From JAAURB01 sp049649525 (GTDB taxonomy: Bacteria > Cyanobacteriota > Cyanobacteriia > Cyanobacteriales > Microcoleaceae), in the NCBI GenBank assembly GCA_049649525.1, contig JBARZE010000017.1, positions 62,001 to 126,000 of the forward strand: a stretch of 64,000 nucleotides of DNA. Direction: 5' to 3'. The notes beneath the pieces are model-generated. The model saw only the letters and a program-made list of their open reading frames with translations, was not told the DNA's origin and did no database searches. The position numbers were made by a program, and so were the translations under genes. Below, in pieces: positions 44,421 through 53,844 of the stretch; positions within the stretch are counted from its first letter, which is position 1, and every line of letters starts with the position of its first letter.

Positions 44421-44995
44421 TAAATACTCCTTTGTTGAATAAAGCTTGAAGATGAATTATTTTTGAGTGTTTCTCTTGTTTTAAATATAGCTTTATTTTT
44501 TTTTGGGGGTGATGTATTTACTTTTAATTTACTGAATCTTTACAGTAAATAGTATGAAAATAAAGCTAGGAAACAAGAATTATTTAGGCGGTTCTCCCTA
44601 TCTTATCGGGATATAATCAATTAATCAATTGTTGAATTTACCAGTTTATTTTCTTCTGGCTATCTTTAAACAGATCGGTATTATTATTTACTTTATAAAT
44701 TGATATAAGTTGAGTGATTATTACTTTGAAATTAAAGTCTATTTTTAAACTTGATATTTACTGAATTTCACATAATAATAATTTGGATTCAATCAGAATA
44801 TCCAGATGGACTCATAGAAATTACTGAGAGATGTTGTCTAAATAACACTACAAGCATGAATTATTTGTTTTTTGTAATTCATATTGAATTGTCTCCTCAA
44901 CTCCTCAAATACGGACGGCGTAATGGTCGAGTGTACGCAACGCCCATTCTGAGGAAATTATACGAAATTACGTCGCTTCAACCCCTAAATCACGA
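44421..44995. other. Intergenic region with a short inverted repeat
   Basis: 575 bases between the PEP-CTERM gene start and the end of the Wzc-like gene. ATTTACTG (44527-44534) and CAGTAAAT (44543-44550) form a perfect eight-base dyad about 110 bases upstream of the PEP-CTERM start codon, a candidate operator. The plus-strand frame at 44751-45128 runs into the Wzc gene's antisense and is not a gene. Confidence 0.4.
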
Positions 44996-47236
44996 TCAAG
45001 GCTTGACGCAATTGACCACAAACCCCAATACAGAGCTGCCAGAGATTTTTAATTCATCCAAGGCATCGGTGAGCTGGGTTCGATCTGTGCGGTCAATTTT
45101 CACCACTAAAATCGTGCCATCAACATGAGCAGAGAGAATATGGCTATCGGCTAAACCGGATAATGGCGGCGTGTCGTAGATGACTAAATCGAAAAAGGCG
45201 TTAAATTGTTCCATTAAATATTGGCGCTTTTTCGAGGATAATAGCTTTATTGGATCTGGGGGAACTTTTCCGGCGGTGAGAATAAACAAATTATCTTCCC
45301 GTGGGACTTGCTGAATGGCTTCATTCAAACTCAAGTCAGAGGCGATCGCATCGCTAAATCCGCGTTGATTGGATAAATTAAAGTCAGTATGAAGCTTGGG
45401 ATGACGGAAATTGGCATCAACTAATAAGACTCGTCGTCCCATTGCTGCGGCAATTTGAGCTAAATGAACGGCAACGGTTGATTTTCCATCCCCAAATGCA
45501 GCCGAACTAATCACTAAAGAACGAATCGGTCGATCATAACTGAGTAAATCAATATTAGTATATAACAGTCGAAACGCTTCCCAAAAGGGAGAATTGGGGT
45601 CGCTGCGGTTTGAATAAAATCTCGTTACAACAGAAGTTTCGCGATCTTCTTGTAGCTTTGCGCCCCGTTTAGCGCCTACTAACTGCTGGGTTTGAGATAA
45701 TCTTAAAGATCGTTTGAGTTTGCGGTTGAAGGGAATTAAACCAATTCGAGAGAGTTTAGTTGCGGCTTCAATTTCAGCGGGGGTATGGAAAACAGATAGC
45801 AAAATCTCGACTAAAAACCCGACCCCAACACCGAGTAAGCCACTGACAATTCCAACAAGGATTAACTTGCGTTTTGTTTGTTGATTGCCTGTGGGAGCCA
45901 ATTCACCTTTTGTATTGCGAAGTAAAGCCGGAGGAGCAATCACTTGCCAAGGAATTTCTTGTTGTGCGGCATCTAAACTAAGGGCTTCTCGTTTTGATAA
46001 AAACTGAGTTAAACTATCACGAGCCACTTCTAGTTCTTGTTTTAAATCATCATATTTTCGTTCAAAAATAGGAACTTGACTAATTCTGTCTCTGAGTAAG
46101 TTTTCTTCAGTGAGTAAGACTTGTTCTCGATCCACTAAACCGCGAAATTCACTTTCTAAGGTTTCTAAAATGCCTCTGGACTGTTGACGGAGTAAGTTTT
46201 CTAAGTTTTGTCGTTGCTCTTGTAAACTTTGGATGATGGGGCTATTATTTGTCAGTTTAGAAGATTGCAGAATTAACTCCGCTTCAACTTGTTGTAATTC
46301 TAATAATAACCGTTCATAAGCTTTGGGATTTCGGGCGATAACAGCCGTGGCGTTTCCTTGGTCAAATTGTCGTTTAGCATTTTCATAAATTGCCCGAAAT
46401 TCTACTAATTTAGCTTGGGTTTCAATCCGATCTATTTCTACTCGATGAAGTTGTTCTGATAAACTCACTTCAGCTTGATCCGGTCGAATTAAGTTATAAG
46501 TTTGTTGTAAATTAAGCAGTTGTTGTTGAAATATGCTGACTTGTTGTTGTAGTTGGGGAAGCTGGGCTTCAATAAACTTAATGCCTTGGATCAAACTCCC
46601 CTGACGCTCTTCTAGACTGTAGTTGAGATAACTCTCAGCCAGTTGTTCTAGAACAAATTGAATTTGTTCAGGGTCGGGACTCTGATAGCTGACTTCAATA
46701 ATTTTGGTTCCTTCTTCAAACCCATCTTTTTCATAACTGAGCCGTTCAATTGTGAGCTGTTTCATCATCAACTCGTATGTGATACCCGGATATTCAGATT
46801 GAATTTCTTCTATCACTGGGTTCATCAAACTCGGACTTTTCAACACACGAATTTGAGTTTCGTAATCGACTAAACTGTTATCAATTCTAACGCTTTGAAT
46901 ATCAGAACGAGCATCGATTTGAGACTGTAAAAATTGCTGAGATAATCGACCTTCAGCCGTAACGGGTTCTACCAATAATCGAAAAGATCCAAGATATTCT
47001 GAAATGGTTTGTTTGCTTTGCCAAACGACTGTCCCCCCTAATAGTCCGGTCAAGAGGGTAGACACACTGAGCATGATCCAAGCCCGCCGACGAAAAACAG
47101 CAAAAATCCAAGGTAAATTGAGGCTGTCTTCATCAGTTGTGGATTCTAAGGCATTGTGATTAGGAATTGGCTTGAGATGAGATAATTTTTGAGAATCTTG
47201 AGGAATAAAAGGGGGGCGATTATGTTCAGTTTCCAT
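44996..47236 (-). CDS. Wzc-like polysaccharide co-polymerase with tyrosine-kinase-type ATPase
   Basis: A 746-residue protein. A chain-length-determinant (Wzz) domain with a first helix near 50-70 (AWIMLSVSTLLTGLLGGTVVW), a long periplasmic coiled coil (200-420) and a second helix near 470 (LVGIVSGLLGVGVGFLVEIL). The cytoplasmic ATPase has Walker A FGDGKST near 580, Walker A' RVLLVDANFRHP and Walker B LVIYDTPPLSG near 688. It ends GFVVNCVKP without the tyrosine cluster used for autophosphorylation in typical BY-kinases. It controls chain length and export with the Wza-like protein encoded 22 bases upstream. Confidence 0.93.
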   Translation of the reverse strand: METEHNRPPFIPQDSQKLSHLKPIPNHNALESTTDEDSLNLPWIFAVFRRRAWIMLSVSTLLTGLLGGTVVWQSKQTISEYLGSFRLLVEPVTAEGRLSQQFLQSQIDARSDIQSVRIDNSLVDYETQIRVLKSPSLMNPVIEEIQSEYPGITYELMMKQLTIERLSYEKDGFEEGTKIIEVSYQSPDPEQIQFVLEQLAESYLNYSLEERQGSLIQGIKFIEAQLPQLQQQVSIFQQQLLNLQQTYNLIRPDQAEVSLSEQLHRVEIDRIETQAKLVEFRAIYENAKRQFDQGNATAVIARNPKAYERLLLELQQVEAELILQSSKLTNNSPIIQSLQEQRQNLENLLRQQSRGILETLESEFRGLVDREQVLLTEENLLRDRISQVPIFERKYDDLKQELEVARDSLTQFLSKREALSLDAAQQEIPWQVIAPPALLRNTKGELAPTGNQQTKRKLILVGIVSGLLGVGVGFLVEILLSVFHTPAEIEAATKLSRIGLIPFNRKLKRSLRLSQTQQLVGAKRGAKLQEDRETSVVTRFYSNRSDPNSPFWEAFRLLYTNIDLLSYDRPIRSLVISSAAFGDGKSTVAVHLAQIAAAMGRRVLLVDANFRHPKLHTDFNLSNQRGFSDAIASDLSLNEAIQQVPREDNLFILTAGKVPPDPIKLLSSKKRQYLMEQFNAFFDLVIYDTPPLSGLADSHILSAHVDGTILVVKIDRTDRTQLTDALDELKISGSSVLGFVVNCVKP

Positions 47237-47258
47237 AATATTTTATTAAGTAATAGAA

Positions 47259-48767
47259 TTAATCATCATCGTCGTCAAACACGACTCCAGAGCGTTTTAA
47301 AACATCAACAACTCGTAAAGGGATGGAGAAGATGGATAGAACGGTATTAGCCGGAACCAACAGTTCTTTAAATGGATCGGTAAATTCAGCTAAGCCGGAT
47401 CGACTCACAACAATTACATCATTATTTTGTAGTAAAGGATTGGTTTCTTCATTAATATTTTGAGAAAAATCAATTTCAATCGTTCGGGTTGAAACGGTTC
47501 CATCCGGATTTAAACGAACTAAATCAACATGGGTTTGATTTGCCCGAGTCTCGTCAAAGCCACCGGCGGCCAGCAAGGCTTGATTGAGAGATGTATTTGG
47601 CCGCACCGCCACCAGACCGGGATCTTTAACTTCACCGACAACATTGACTTCAATTTGATTAGGGGAAAAGTTAGCTGTGGCAATTTGGGTGGCTTCTTCG
47701 GGGTTAAGTTGTGTCACTTGAGGGATGACAATAGTATCTCCCTCCTGCATAATCAAATCTTGGCTAATATCACCCGATTGCAGCAATTCCCACAAATTTA
47801 TCTCAATCATTTGTTCAGTGAAGGTTTGGGTACGGCGGCGAACTTGAATATTGCGGATATCTGCCATCGGTGTAATTCCTCCGGCTAACTGAATCACCCG
47901 CGTTAAGGTAGGATACCCGTCTGTGTTGCGAAAGGGTTCAGATGATTCAGTGGTTCCCCCCCCCACCACCACGTAAGATCCAGGTCGTTCAACCTCTCCC
48001 ACCACAGCTACAGTTCGGGGGGTTTGAGAGTCTGGGGCAATACTGCCAGTGGCTGTGGAAATTTGTCTGGCTTCAGCTAGGCTAATATCAGTTTGGGTGG
48101 GGATAAATATGGTGTCTCCATCCCGTAACGCTAAGTTCTCAGATGCAAGTCCAGTCCTCAGCATTTCCCATAAATTGAGTTGGATTACTTTTTCCTGGTC
48201 TTGAGGCAGGGGACGACGGAGGAGGACTTGATTCAGTTTAGCCTCCTGAGTCACGCCGCCTGCGAGTTCAATTGCTTCCATCACGGTGGGAAATTGAATA
48301 CCGGGTGAATTGACCCCTACGCCTGCTTTTAAATCAACGGTGTAAGATCCCGGACGGCTGACTTCCCCTAAAATCATCACATTCAGGGGACGATAATTGG
48401 TAATATTAATGGTAATTTGGGGACGTTTAATTTCGGTGCGATATTTCGCTTCAATTTCTGTTCCTAATTGTTCAATCGTTTTGCCAAGCGCTTCAACCCG
48501 ACCAATCCAAGGTAAATCAATCGAACCCGTGGGAGGAATTAAATATTCTCCTGTTAATTCTGTGAAGTCTAGCACATTGACACTAATTCGATCGCCTGCA
48601 CCCAATAGATAGGGCGAGGTAGAGTTTTGAGAGACAGCAGCAGGTAGGGCCGAAGTTTGGGCGAAACAGGAAGAAATTGGGGTCAATGTCAGGGCGATCG
48701 CGACAGTTAAACAGGTCAAAGATCGTCGGGGAAAGTAATAAGTTGGGCGACAAACATTAAGTGGCAT
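47259..48767 (-). CDS. Wza-like outer-membrane polysaccharide export protein with SLBB domains
   Basis: A 502-residue protein with a signal peptide (LTCLTVAIALTLTPISSCFA). A Poly_export domain (YLLGAGDRISVNVLDFTELTGEYLIPPTGSIDLPWIGRV) is followed by three SLBB units, each with GEV--PGSY or similar (MILGEVSRPGSYTV, AVVGEVERPGSYVV, VNVVGEVKDPGLVAV). The C-terminus ends in five aspartates (GVVFDDDDD), an unusual acidic tail. It forms the outer-membrane or periplasmic part of the export channel. First gene of wza-wzc, divergent from the sulfotransferase gene. Confidence 0.93.
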   Translation of the reverse strand: MPLNVCRPTYYFPRRSLTCLTVAIALTLTPISSCFAQTSALPAAVSQNSTSPYLLGAGDRISVNVLDFTELTGEYLIPPTGSIDLPWIGRVEALGKTIEQLGTEIEAKYRTEIKRPQITINITNYRPLNVMILGEVSRPGSYTVDLKAGVGVNSPGIQFPTVMEAIELAGGVTQEAKLNQVLLRRPLPQDQEKVIQLNLWEMLRTGLASENLALRDGDTIFIPTQTDISLAEARQISTATGSIAPDSQTPRTVAVVGEVERPGSYVVVGGGTTESSEPFRNTDGYPTLTRVIQLAGGITPMADIRNIQVRRRTQTFTEQMIEINLWELLQSGDISQDLIMQEGDTIVIPQVTQLNPEEATQIATANFSPNQIEVNVVGEVKDPGLVAVRPNTSLNQALLAAGGFDETRANQTHVDLVRLNPDGTVSTRTIEIDFSQNINEETNPLLQNNDVIVVSRSGLAEFTDPFKELLVPANTVLSIFSIPLRVVDVLKRSGVVFDDDDD

Positions 48768-49049
48768 GATTGAGATTAAGGTAATTGTTTAATTGCAGTG
48801 TAATTCCAGTTTATTTTTAAAAGGAAATCCTTGACGATTTATATTCGTTATGTTAGTTACCCGTGATTGATTGATCGGAAGTATTTTTTCAATTCAGGTT
48901 TGCTTTTATAGATTGATTGGGGAATCATCACAGTTGAGAGCGAACTCTGTCTATAGATTAGATTTCCTCAAAACAATCGAAAATCTAAACAAAAGTTGTC
49001 AATTTTTTTTTGCTTCATCTCTCAGCTCAGTTTATAGGAGAAAGACAAG

Positions 49050-49925
49050 GTGGTTAATCAGCAGCAAAACTTATCCCCAGCCCAAACTTTAATTTTTTTA
49101 CATATCCCCAAAACTGCCGGAACAACGCTACATCAGATTATCGATCGTCACTACAGTATTGATCGAATATTTTGGGTACACGCGACGGAGGTTAATGAAT
49201 CTATTAATGAATTTAAGAGTTTTTCCGAAGAAAAGCGGCGCAATTTTCAACTGATTAAAGGACACATGGGATTTGGTTTGCATCAATTTGTACCTCAACC
49301 TTGTACCTATTTTACGTTACTTCGAGATCCGGTAAAACGAATTATTTCCCACTATTATCATGTGTTACGAACTCCCAATCATTATCTGCATCAGGTCGTA
49401 ACTGAGCAACAGATGGATTTGAAAGCTTTTGTTTCTTCCGGGATTTCTTTAGAACTAGATAATGGTCAAACTCGCTTAATTGCGGCCTCTAACGGCAATG
49501 AAGACGAAAGTATTGAATTTGGTTGTGCAACTCCAGAGTTATTAGAAACAGCGAAGCAACATTTAATCAATCATTTTTCTGTAGTTGGAGTGATGGAAGA
49601 ATTTGACCGGACATTATTATTATTGCAAAAGAAATTAGGTTGGAAAAATATTTGCTATGCTCGTCAAAATACCAGCAAAAATAAAGCTAAAAAATCAGAG
49701 ATTTCAGCAGAGACATTAGCGGCTATTCAACAACAAAATACTCTAGATATTGAGCTATATCAATTTGCTAAACAACTATTAAATCAACAAGTACAGGCTC
49801 AATCAGCGACCTTTGAACAAGAATTGCTTGCCTTTCAAGCTATGAATCAATCCTATGGCTCATTTCATGGATTAGCTTGGTCTACGATTAATAAAGCACG
49901 TCGAGCCGTTGCAGCCATTCGATAA
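49050..49925 (+). CDS. Sulfotransferase family protein (polysaccharide locus)
   Basis: A 291-residue protein with GTG start, AGGAG nine bases upstream. The 5'-phosphosulfate loop is LHIPKTAGTTLHQIIDRHY at about 16-34, the 3'-phosphate region TLLRDPVKRIISHYYH near 90-105. These match the Sulfotransfer_2/heparan-type family that moves sulfate from PAPS to sugars. It starts the plus-strand arm of the exopolysaccharide locus, so its product probably sulfates the polymer or its lipid-linked repeat. Confidence 0.85.
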   Translation: MVNQQQNLSPAQTLIFLHIPKTAGTTLHQIIDRHYSIDRIFWVHATEVNESINEFKSFSEEKRRNFQLIKGHMGFGLHQFVPQPCTYFTLLRDPVKRIISHYYHVLRTPNHYLHQVVTEQQMDLKAFVSSGISLELDNGQTRLIAASNGNEDESIEFGCATPELLETAKQHLINHFSVVGVMEEFDRTLLLLQKKLGWKNICYARQNTSKNKAKKSEISAETLAAIQQQNTLDIELYQFAKQLLNQQVQAQSATFEQELLAFQAMNQSYGSFHGLAWSTINKARRAVAAIR

Positions 49926-49977
49926 TTTTGGTTTCATGATGATCGCCATTGATTAACCGGATCAATTAATCTTTTAT

Positions 49978-51414
49978 TTGAAAGACTTAAGCAATAATTT
50001 ATTAATTTTAATCTTAAGTCTTTCAATTAATTCAAGTCTATTTTTTATGAAAGATCTCATTACCGATCCTCTCATTATGATCCCATTACTGTTCATTGTT
50101 ATTATTTACTTTCTGATTACTTTTCACTACGGAAGTAAACGAAAAATAGCAGAAAAACTGGAATATTGCCTAACTTTTTTATTCTTATTTGTGGCTCCCG
50201 GACTCACAATTTCTCCCATTGTTATTTTACAGCCGTACCATCTAAGTGTGCCGACACTGAGTCTCAGGTCAATTGTCATTAAATTGGGATTATATAGTTA
50301 CTTTATAGTCATCTTAAAAACCTGGTTTTCCCGTATATTTCAAAGTATATTACTGCTATTTAGTAATCCTTTTTTAGGACTTTTACTCTGTTTATCTCTG
50401 ATCTCACCCATTTGGTCGCAAACACCCGGTTATACCCTGCGGCAAAGCTTACTCATTATCGGGCTTTCTATTTTTTCCGCTCATATTGCTAATCGTTATA
50501 GTTGGGATAAATTAGTTGTTTTAATTCGATATAGTACGACATTAATTTCAGTTTTAAGTGCATTTTATGCCCTAGCAATACCTGCAATTGGCGTTGAACC
50601 CAAAGGCTGGAAAGGAATTACCAGTCATCCCAACCGTTTAGGAATTCTTTTATCCTTAAATATTACTCTTTGGTTATTTCACGCCATTCATCATCCCAAA
50701 CAACGCTGGTTTGCCATTTCATTTGCCTTTTTCTCACTCTATGTTCGCCAAAATACTAACTCAGCCACCAGTTTAGTTTTAATTTTAATTTTACTGATAT
50801 TAGTTGCCTGCTTAAAATTATTAAAAAGTTTAAGCTTTCAACAAGCATTTGTAGGAGTGGTAATTTTCATGATCTTAGGAATTGGCGTAATGCTAATTGT
50901 TTTAGAAAATTGGTTTAATATTCTCAATGCATTAGATAAGGATCCTTCTTTAACCGGAAGAACAGAATTTTGGCCACAAATTATTGAGCGAATTGTTGAA
51001 AAACGCCCTATTTTAGGATATGGAACTCAAGGGTTTTGGCAAGCTTGGCGAGGTATAGAAAATCCAGCAAATGGCATTTCAACCCCGAAAGGATTTAAAC
51101 CGCCTCACGCTCATAATGGCTTCTTAGAAATCGCCTTAGATTTAGGTGTTGTTGGATTTGTTATCTTCCTATTTGCCTTTTTTAGAACTGTTGCAACAGC
51201 CGTTCTTTATATGGGGATTAATCCAGCACCTGAATCTCTTTTACCCCTAGTCTTCTTAACCTGGATGGTGATTCCTAATATTACAGTCAGTGAGTTATTT
51301 TATCCCACTCATGTTTGGGTCTATTACGTCATTATTACTGTTCGTTTGAATATAGAAATTAAACAGTTTAATCTCAGGCAAAAACAAATGTCCTATCAGC
51401 TTGCACATCCATAA
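49978..51414 (+). CDS. O-antigen ligase/polymerase (Wzy-like) membrane protein
   Basis: A 478-residue protein with about ten membrane helices. The O-antigen polymerase/ligase signature is visible in the large periplasmic loop: SLTGRTEFWPQIIERIVEKRPILGYGTQGFWQAW, then PPHAHNGFLEIALDLGVVGFVIF. The frame opens at TTG 49978; an ATG at 50047 is an alternative that would remove one hydrophobic segment, so the start is uncertain. It probably joins repeat units at the outer face of the plasma membrane. Confidence 0.88.
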   Translation: MKDLSNNLLILILSLSINSSLFFMKDLITDPLIMIPLLFIVIIYFLITFHYGSKRKIAEKLEYCLTFLFLFVAPGLTISPIVILQPYHLSVPTLSLRSIVIKLGLYSYFIVILKTWFSRIFQSILLLFSNPFLGLLLCLSLISPIWSQTPGYTLRQSLLIIGLSIFSAHIANRYSWDKLVVLIRYSTTLISVLSAFYALAIPAIGVEPKGWKGITSHPNRLGILLSLNITLWLFHAIHHPKQRWFAISFAFFSLYVRQNTNSATSLVLILILLILVACLKLLKSLSFQQAFVGVVIFMILGIGVMLIVLENWFNILNALDKDPSLTGRTEFWPQIIERIVEKRPILGYGTQGFWQAWRGIENPANGISTPKGFKPPHAHNGFLEIALDLGVVGFVIFLFAFFRTVATAVLYMGINPAPESLLPLVFLTWMVIPNITVSELFYPTHVWVYYVIITVRLNIEIKQFNLRQKQMSYQLAHP

Positions 51415-51455
51415 ACTGTTAAAGCTGGTAAGTTTTAATTCAATCAATTATCCCC

Positions 51456-52919
51456 ATGAATTTACGTCAACAAGCAGTTAAAGGTATTTTTTGGTCCGCG
51501 ATTCAGAAATTCGGTAACCAAGCCATTTCTTTTGTGGTTTTCTTCTGTTTAGCCCGTTTACTCGAACCCGAAGCATTTGGACTGATTGCCCTGGCGAGTG
51601 TGTTTCTTGCCTTTGTTCAAATTTTTCTGAATCAAGGGTTTGCTGAGGCTATTGTGCAACGACAAGAGCTTGAACCAGAACATTTAGATACTGCTTTTTG
51701 GGTGAGTTTAATTATTAGCATTTTGCTAACAGTAATTAGTGTTTCAGTGGCTGATATTGTCGCGCAAGGTTTTAATCAACCTGAACTTGCACCTATTATT
51801 CGTTGGCTATCTCTCGGATTTTTACTCAGCGCCTTTAATAGCGTCCAGCAAGCCATTTTTCGGCGAAATCTCGCTTTTAAAGCTTTGGCTGCGCGTTCGC
51901 TGGTTGCCTCCTGCGCTGGGGGAATAGTAGGGGTTGTGATGGCCTTTTCAGGTTTTGGGGTTTGGAGTTTAGTTGGTCAACAATTAACCAATAATATTGC
52001 TGGAATTTTAGTATTATGGTGGGCAAGTGATTGGAAACCCGGCTTAAAAGTCTCACAAAAACACTTTTATGAACTCTTTCATTTTGGGATTAATATTTTA
52101 GGATTTAATCTGCTTAACTTTTTTAATCGACGTTCAGATGACTTTCTAATTGGTTATTTCTTAGGGCCAACAGCATTAGGTTATTACACCATTGCTTATC
52201 GTTTGTTGTTGTTGATGACAAACTTATTTACCAATACAATGGCTCAGGTTGCATTACCCACTTTTTCTCGGCTTCAGTCTCAACCAGAAAAGATGCGACA
52301 GGCGTTTTATACTGCAACTCAACTCTCTAGTTTAGTAGCATTTCCTGCTTTTTTAGGCATGGCTCTTCTTGCCCCTGAATTAGTCCCTTTTCTATTCGGA
52401 GAAAATTGGTTACCCAGTATTCCTGTAATGCAAGTCTTAGCTTTTATTGGGATTTTACACGCCATTGAATATTTTAATCAATCTGTAATTTTAGCCATGG
52501 GAAAACCCGGTTGGCGACTCAAAATTAATGCGATTAATGCTGTGGCAAATGTGATTGCTTTTATGATTGTGATTCAGTGGGGAATTCTCGCAGTGGCGGC
52601 AGCTTATGTAATTCGAGGATATCTATTTTTACCCCTACCATTATGGGCAATTTATCAACTGATTAAAATTAACTTTAAAACTTATTGGTCACAGTTTATC
52701 GCCCCATTTATTAGTTCTATCGTTATGGTAGGTATCATCTTTGCGATCAAAGTTTATCTAGGAAATTATTTAAGTTTACCAATATTGATAGCTGTTTGTA
52801 CGGGAGTGGGTATAATCGTTTATAGCATCATGATTCGATTCACTGCACCCCAATTATTTCAACAAGTTTTAGGATTATTAACTGCGCTCAAGCCTCGTCA
52901 AAAATCTCGTCAAACTTAA
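51456..52919 (+). CDS. Wzx-like lipopolysaccharide/exopolysaccharide flippase
   Basis: A 487-residue protein with about twelve membrane helices of the polysaccharide-transporter (MOP) superfamily. It begins LRQQAVKGIFWSAIQKFGNQAISFVVFFCLARLLEPEAFGLIALASVF, the typical first two helices, and has FNRRSDDFLIGYFLGPTALGYYTIAYRL in the middle. It flips lipid-linked repeat units across the plasma membrane for Wzy-like polymerisation. 41 bases after the Wzy-like gene and 9 bases before the next sulfotransferase, so clearly one operon. Confidence 0.92.
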   Translation: MNLRQQAVKGIFWSAIQKFGNQAISFVVFFCLARLLEPEAFGLIALASVFLAFVQIFLNQGFAEAIVQRQELEPEHLDTAFWVSLIISILLTVISVSVADIVAQGFNQPELAPIIRWLSLGFLLSAFNSVQQAIFRRNLAFKALAARSLVASCAGGIVGVVMAFSGFGVWSLVGQQLTNNIAGILVLWWASDWKPGLKVSQKHFYELFHFGINILGFNLLNFFNRRSDDFLIGYFLGPTALGYYTIAYRLLLLMTNLFTNTMAQVALPTFSRLQSQPEKMRQAFYTATQLSSLVAFPAFLGMALLAPELVPFLFGENWLPSIPVMQVLAFIGILHAIEYFNQSVILAMGKPGWRLKINAINAVANVIAFMIVIQWGILAVAAAYVIRGYLFLPLPLWAIYQLIKINFKTYWSQFIAPFISSIVMVGIIFAIKVYLGNYLSLPILIAVCTGVGIIVYSIMIRFTAPQLFQQVLGLLTALKPRQKSRQT

Positions 52920-52928
52920 CTATTAATT

Positions 52929-53786
52929 ATGACTATTTCTCCGATCAAAACTCGGCTTTTTTTAATTGGCTGTCCTCGTTCTGGCACCACTTTATTACAA
53001 AGCTTATTAGCGGCTCATCCAGAGGTTGCTTCTTTTCCTGAGTCTCATTTATTTCAAAGTATTTGGATGCATCGCTGGAGTCGTTTGTTAGGGTTAGCTT
53101 CTCCAAAAGGAAAAGAACAACTCAACTGGTTTTTGCGAGAAATTAATCAAGAAAATCTACAAGATAAATTACCTAAAAATGCCCGCTTTATTCCTCAATA
53201 TGGAAAAGTATTACAAGCAGCTTTGGACCTGGCAACGCAAGCACAAAATAAAAGTATTTGGTTAGAAAAGTCTCCTGAACACGTTCGCTATATTCGCTAT
53301 ATTGAAGCCTCTATTAAAGATGCTAAATTTATTCATTTAGTTCGGAATGGTTCTGATGTTGTCGCTTCTTTGTACGATGTTACTCATAAGCATCAACAAG
53401 CTGATGCATGGGGAAATGAACCTTGGGAACTTGATAAGTGTATTCGTCACTGGGTACGTTCTGTAGAATTTGGTCGTCCTTATCTAAACAAACCCAATCA
53501 TATTCTAGTACGTTATGAAAAATTAGTTGAAAATCCTGAATTAATTCTGCGAGAACTTTGTGATTTTATGGAAACTTCGTTTAATCCCATGATGTTAGAA
53601 GATTATGGTAAAATGGCGGAAAAAGTGATCTTAAAAAATGAAGCTTGGAAAGCATCTGTAGCCCAACCCATTAACAATGCCAATTCTACTAAGTTTTATC
53701 AACTATTTACCCCAGAACAACAACAGTATATTTTAGATAAACTATCTGTTGTTAACCTCGATGAGTTGATTCCAAATCCTAGTTAA
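52929..53786 (+). CDS. Second sulfotransferase family protein
   Basis: A 285-residue protein. The PAPS loop is FLIGCPRSGTTLLQSLLAAHPEVASFPESHLF at about 12-42, with the 3'-phosphate-binding FIHLVRNGSDVVASLYD near 137-153. This is the Sulfotransfer_3 type, different from the first sulfotransferase of the locus. Two such enzymes of different type suggest sulfation at two positions or on two sugars. It follows the flippase gene by 9 bases and ends the operon before a terminator-like stem at 53801-53831. Confidence 0.88.
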   Translation: MTISPIKTRLFLIGCPRSGTTLLQSLLAAHPEVASFPESHLFQSIWMHRWSRLLGLASPKGKEQLNWFLREINQENLQDKLPKNARFIPQYGKVLQAALDLATQAQNKSIWLEKSPEHVRYIRYIEASIKDAKFIHLVRNGSDVVASLYDVTHKHQQADAWGNEPWELDKCIRHWVRSVEFGRPYLNKPNHILVRYEKLVENPELILRELCDFMETSFNPMMLEDYGKMAEKVILKNEAWKASVAQPINNANSTKFYQLFTPEQQQYILDKLSVVNLDELIPNPS

Positions 53787-53800
53787 AATTGCTAAAATAT

Positions 53801-53831
53801 AAAAATAGATCAGAAAAAAATAACTATTTTT
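53801..53831. terminator. Convergent stem-loop between sulfotransferase and binding-protein genes
   Basis: AAAAATAG (53801-53808) and CTATTTTT (53824-53831) form a perfect eight-pair, AT-rich stem in the 58 bases between two convergent genes. The T-rich arm follows on either strand, as expected for a weak bidirectional terminator. Confidence 0.55.
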
Positions 53832-53844
53832 CAGGCGATTTTAA

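Noticed and set aside
44751..45128. 125-codon plus-strand open frame
   Set aside because: Runs antisense into the well-supported Wzc-like gene; the non-overlapping part has no coding character.
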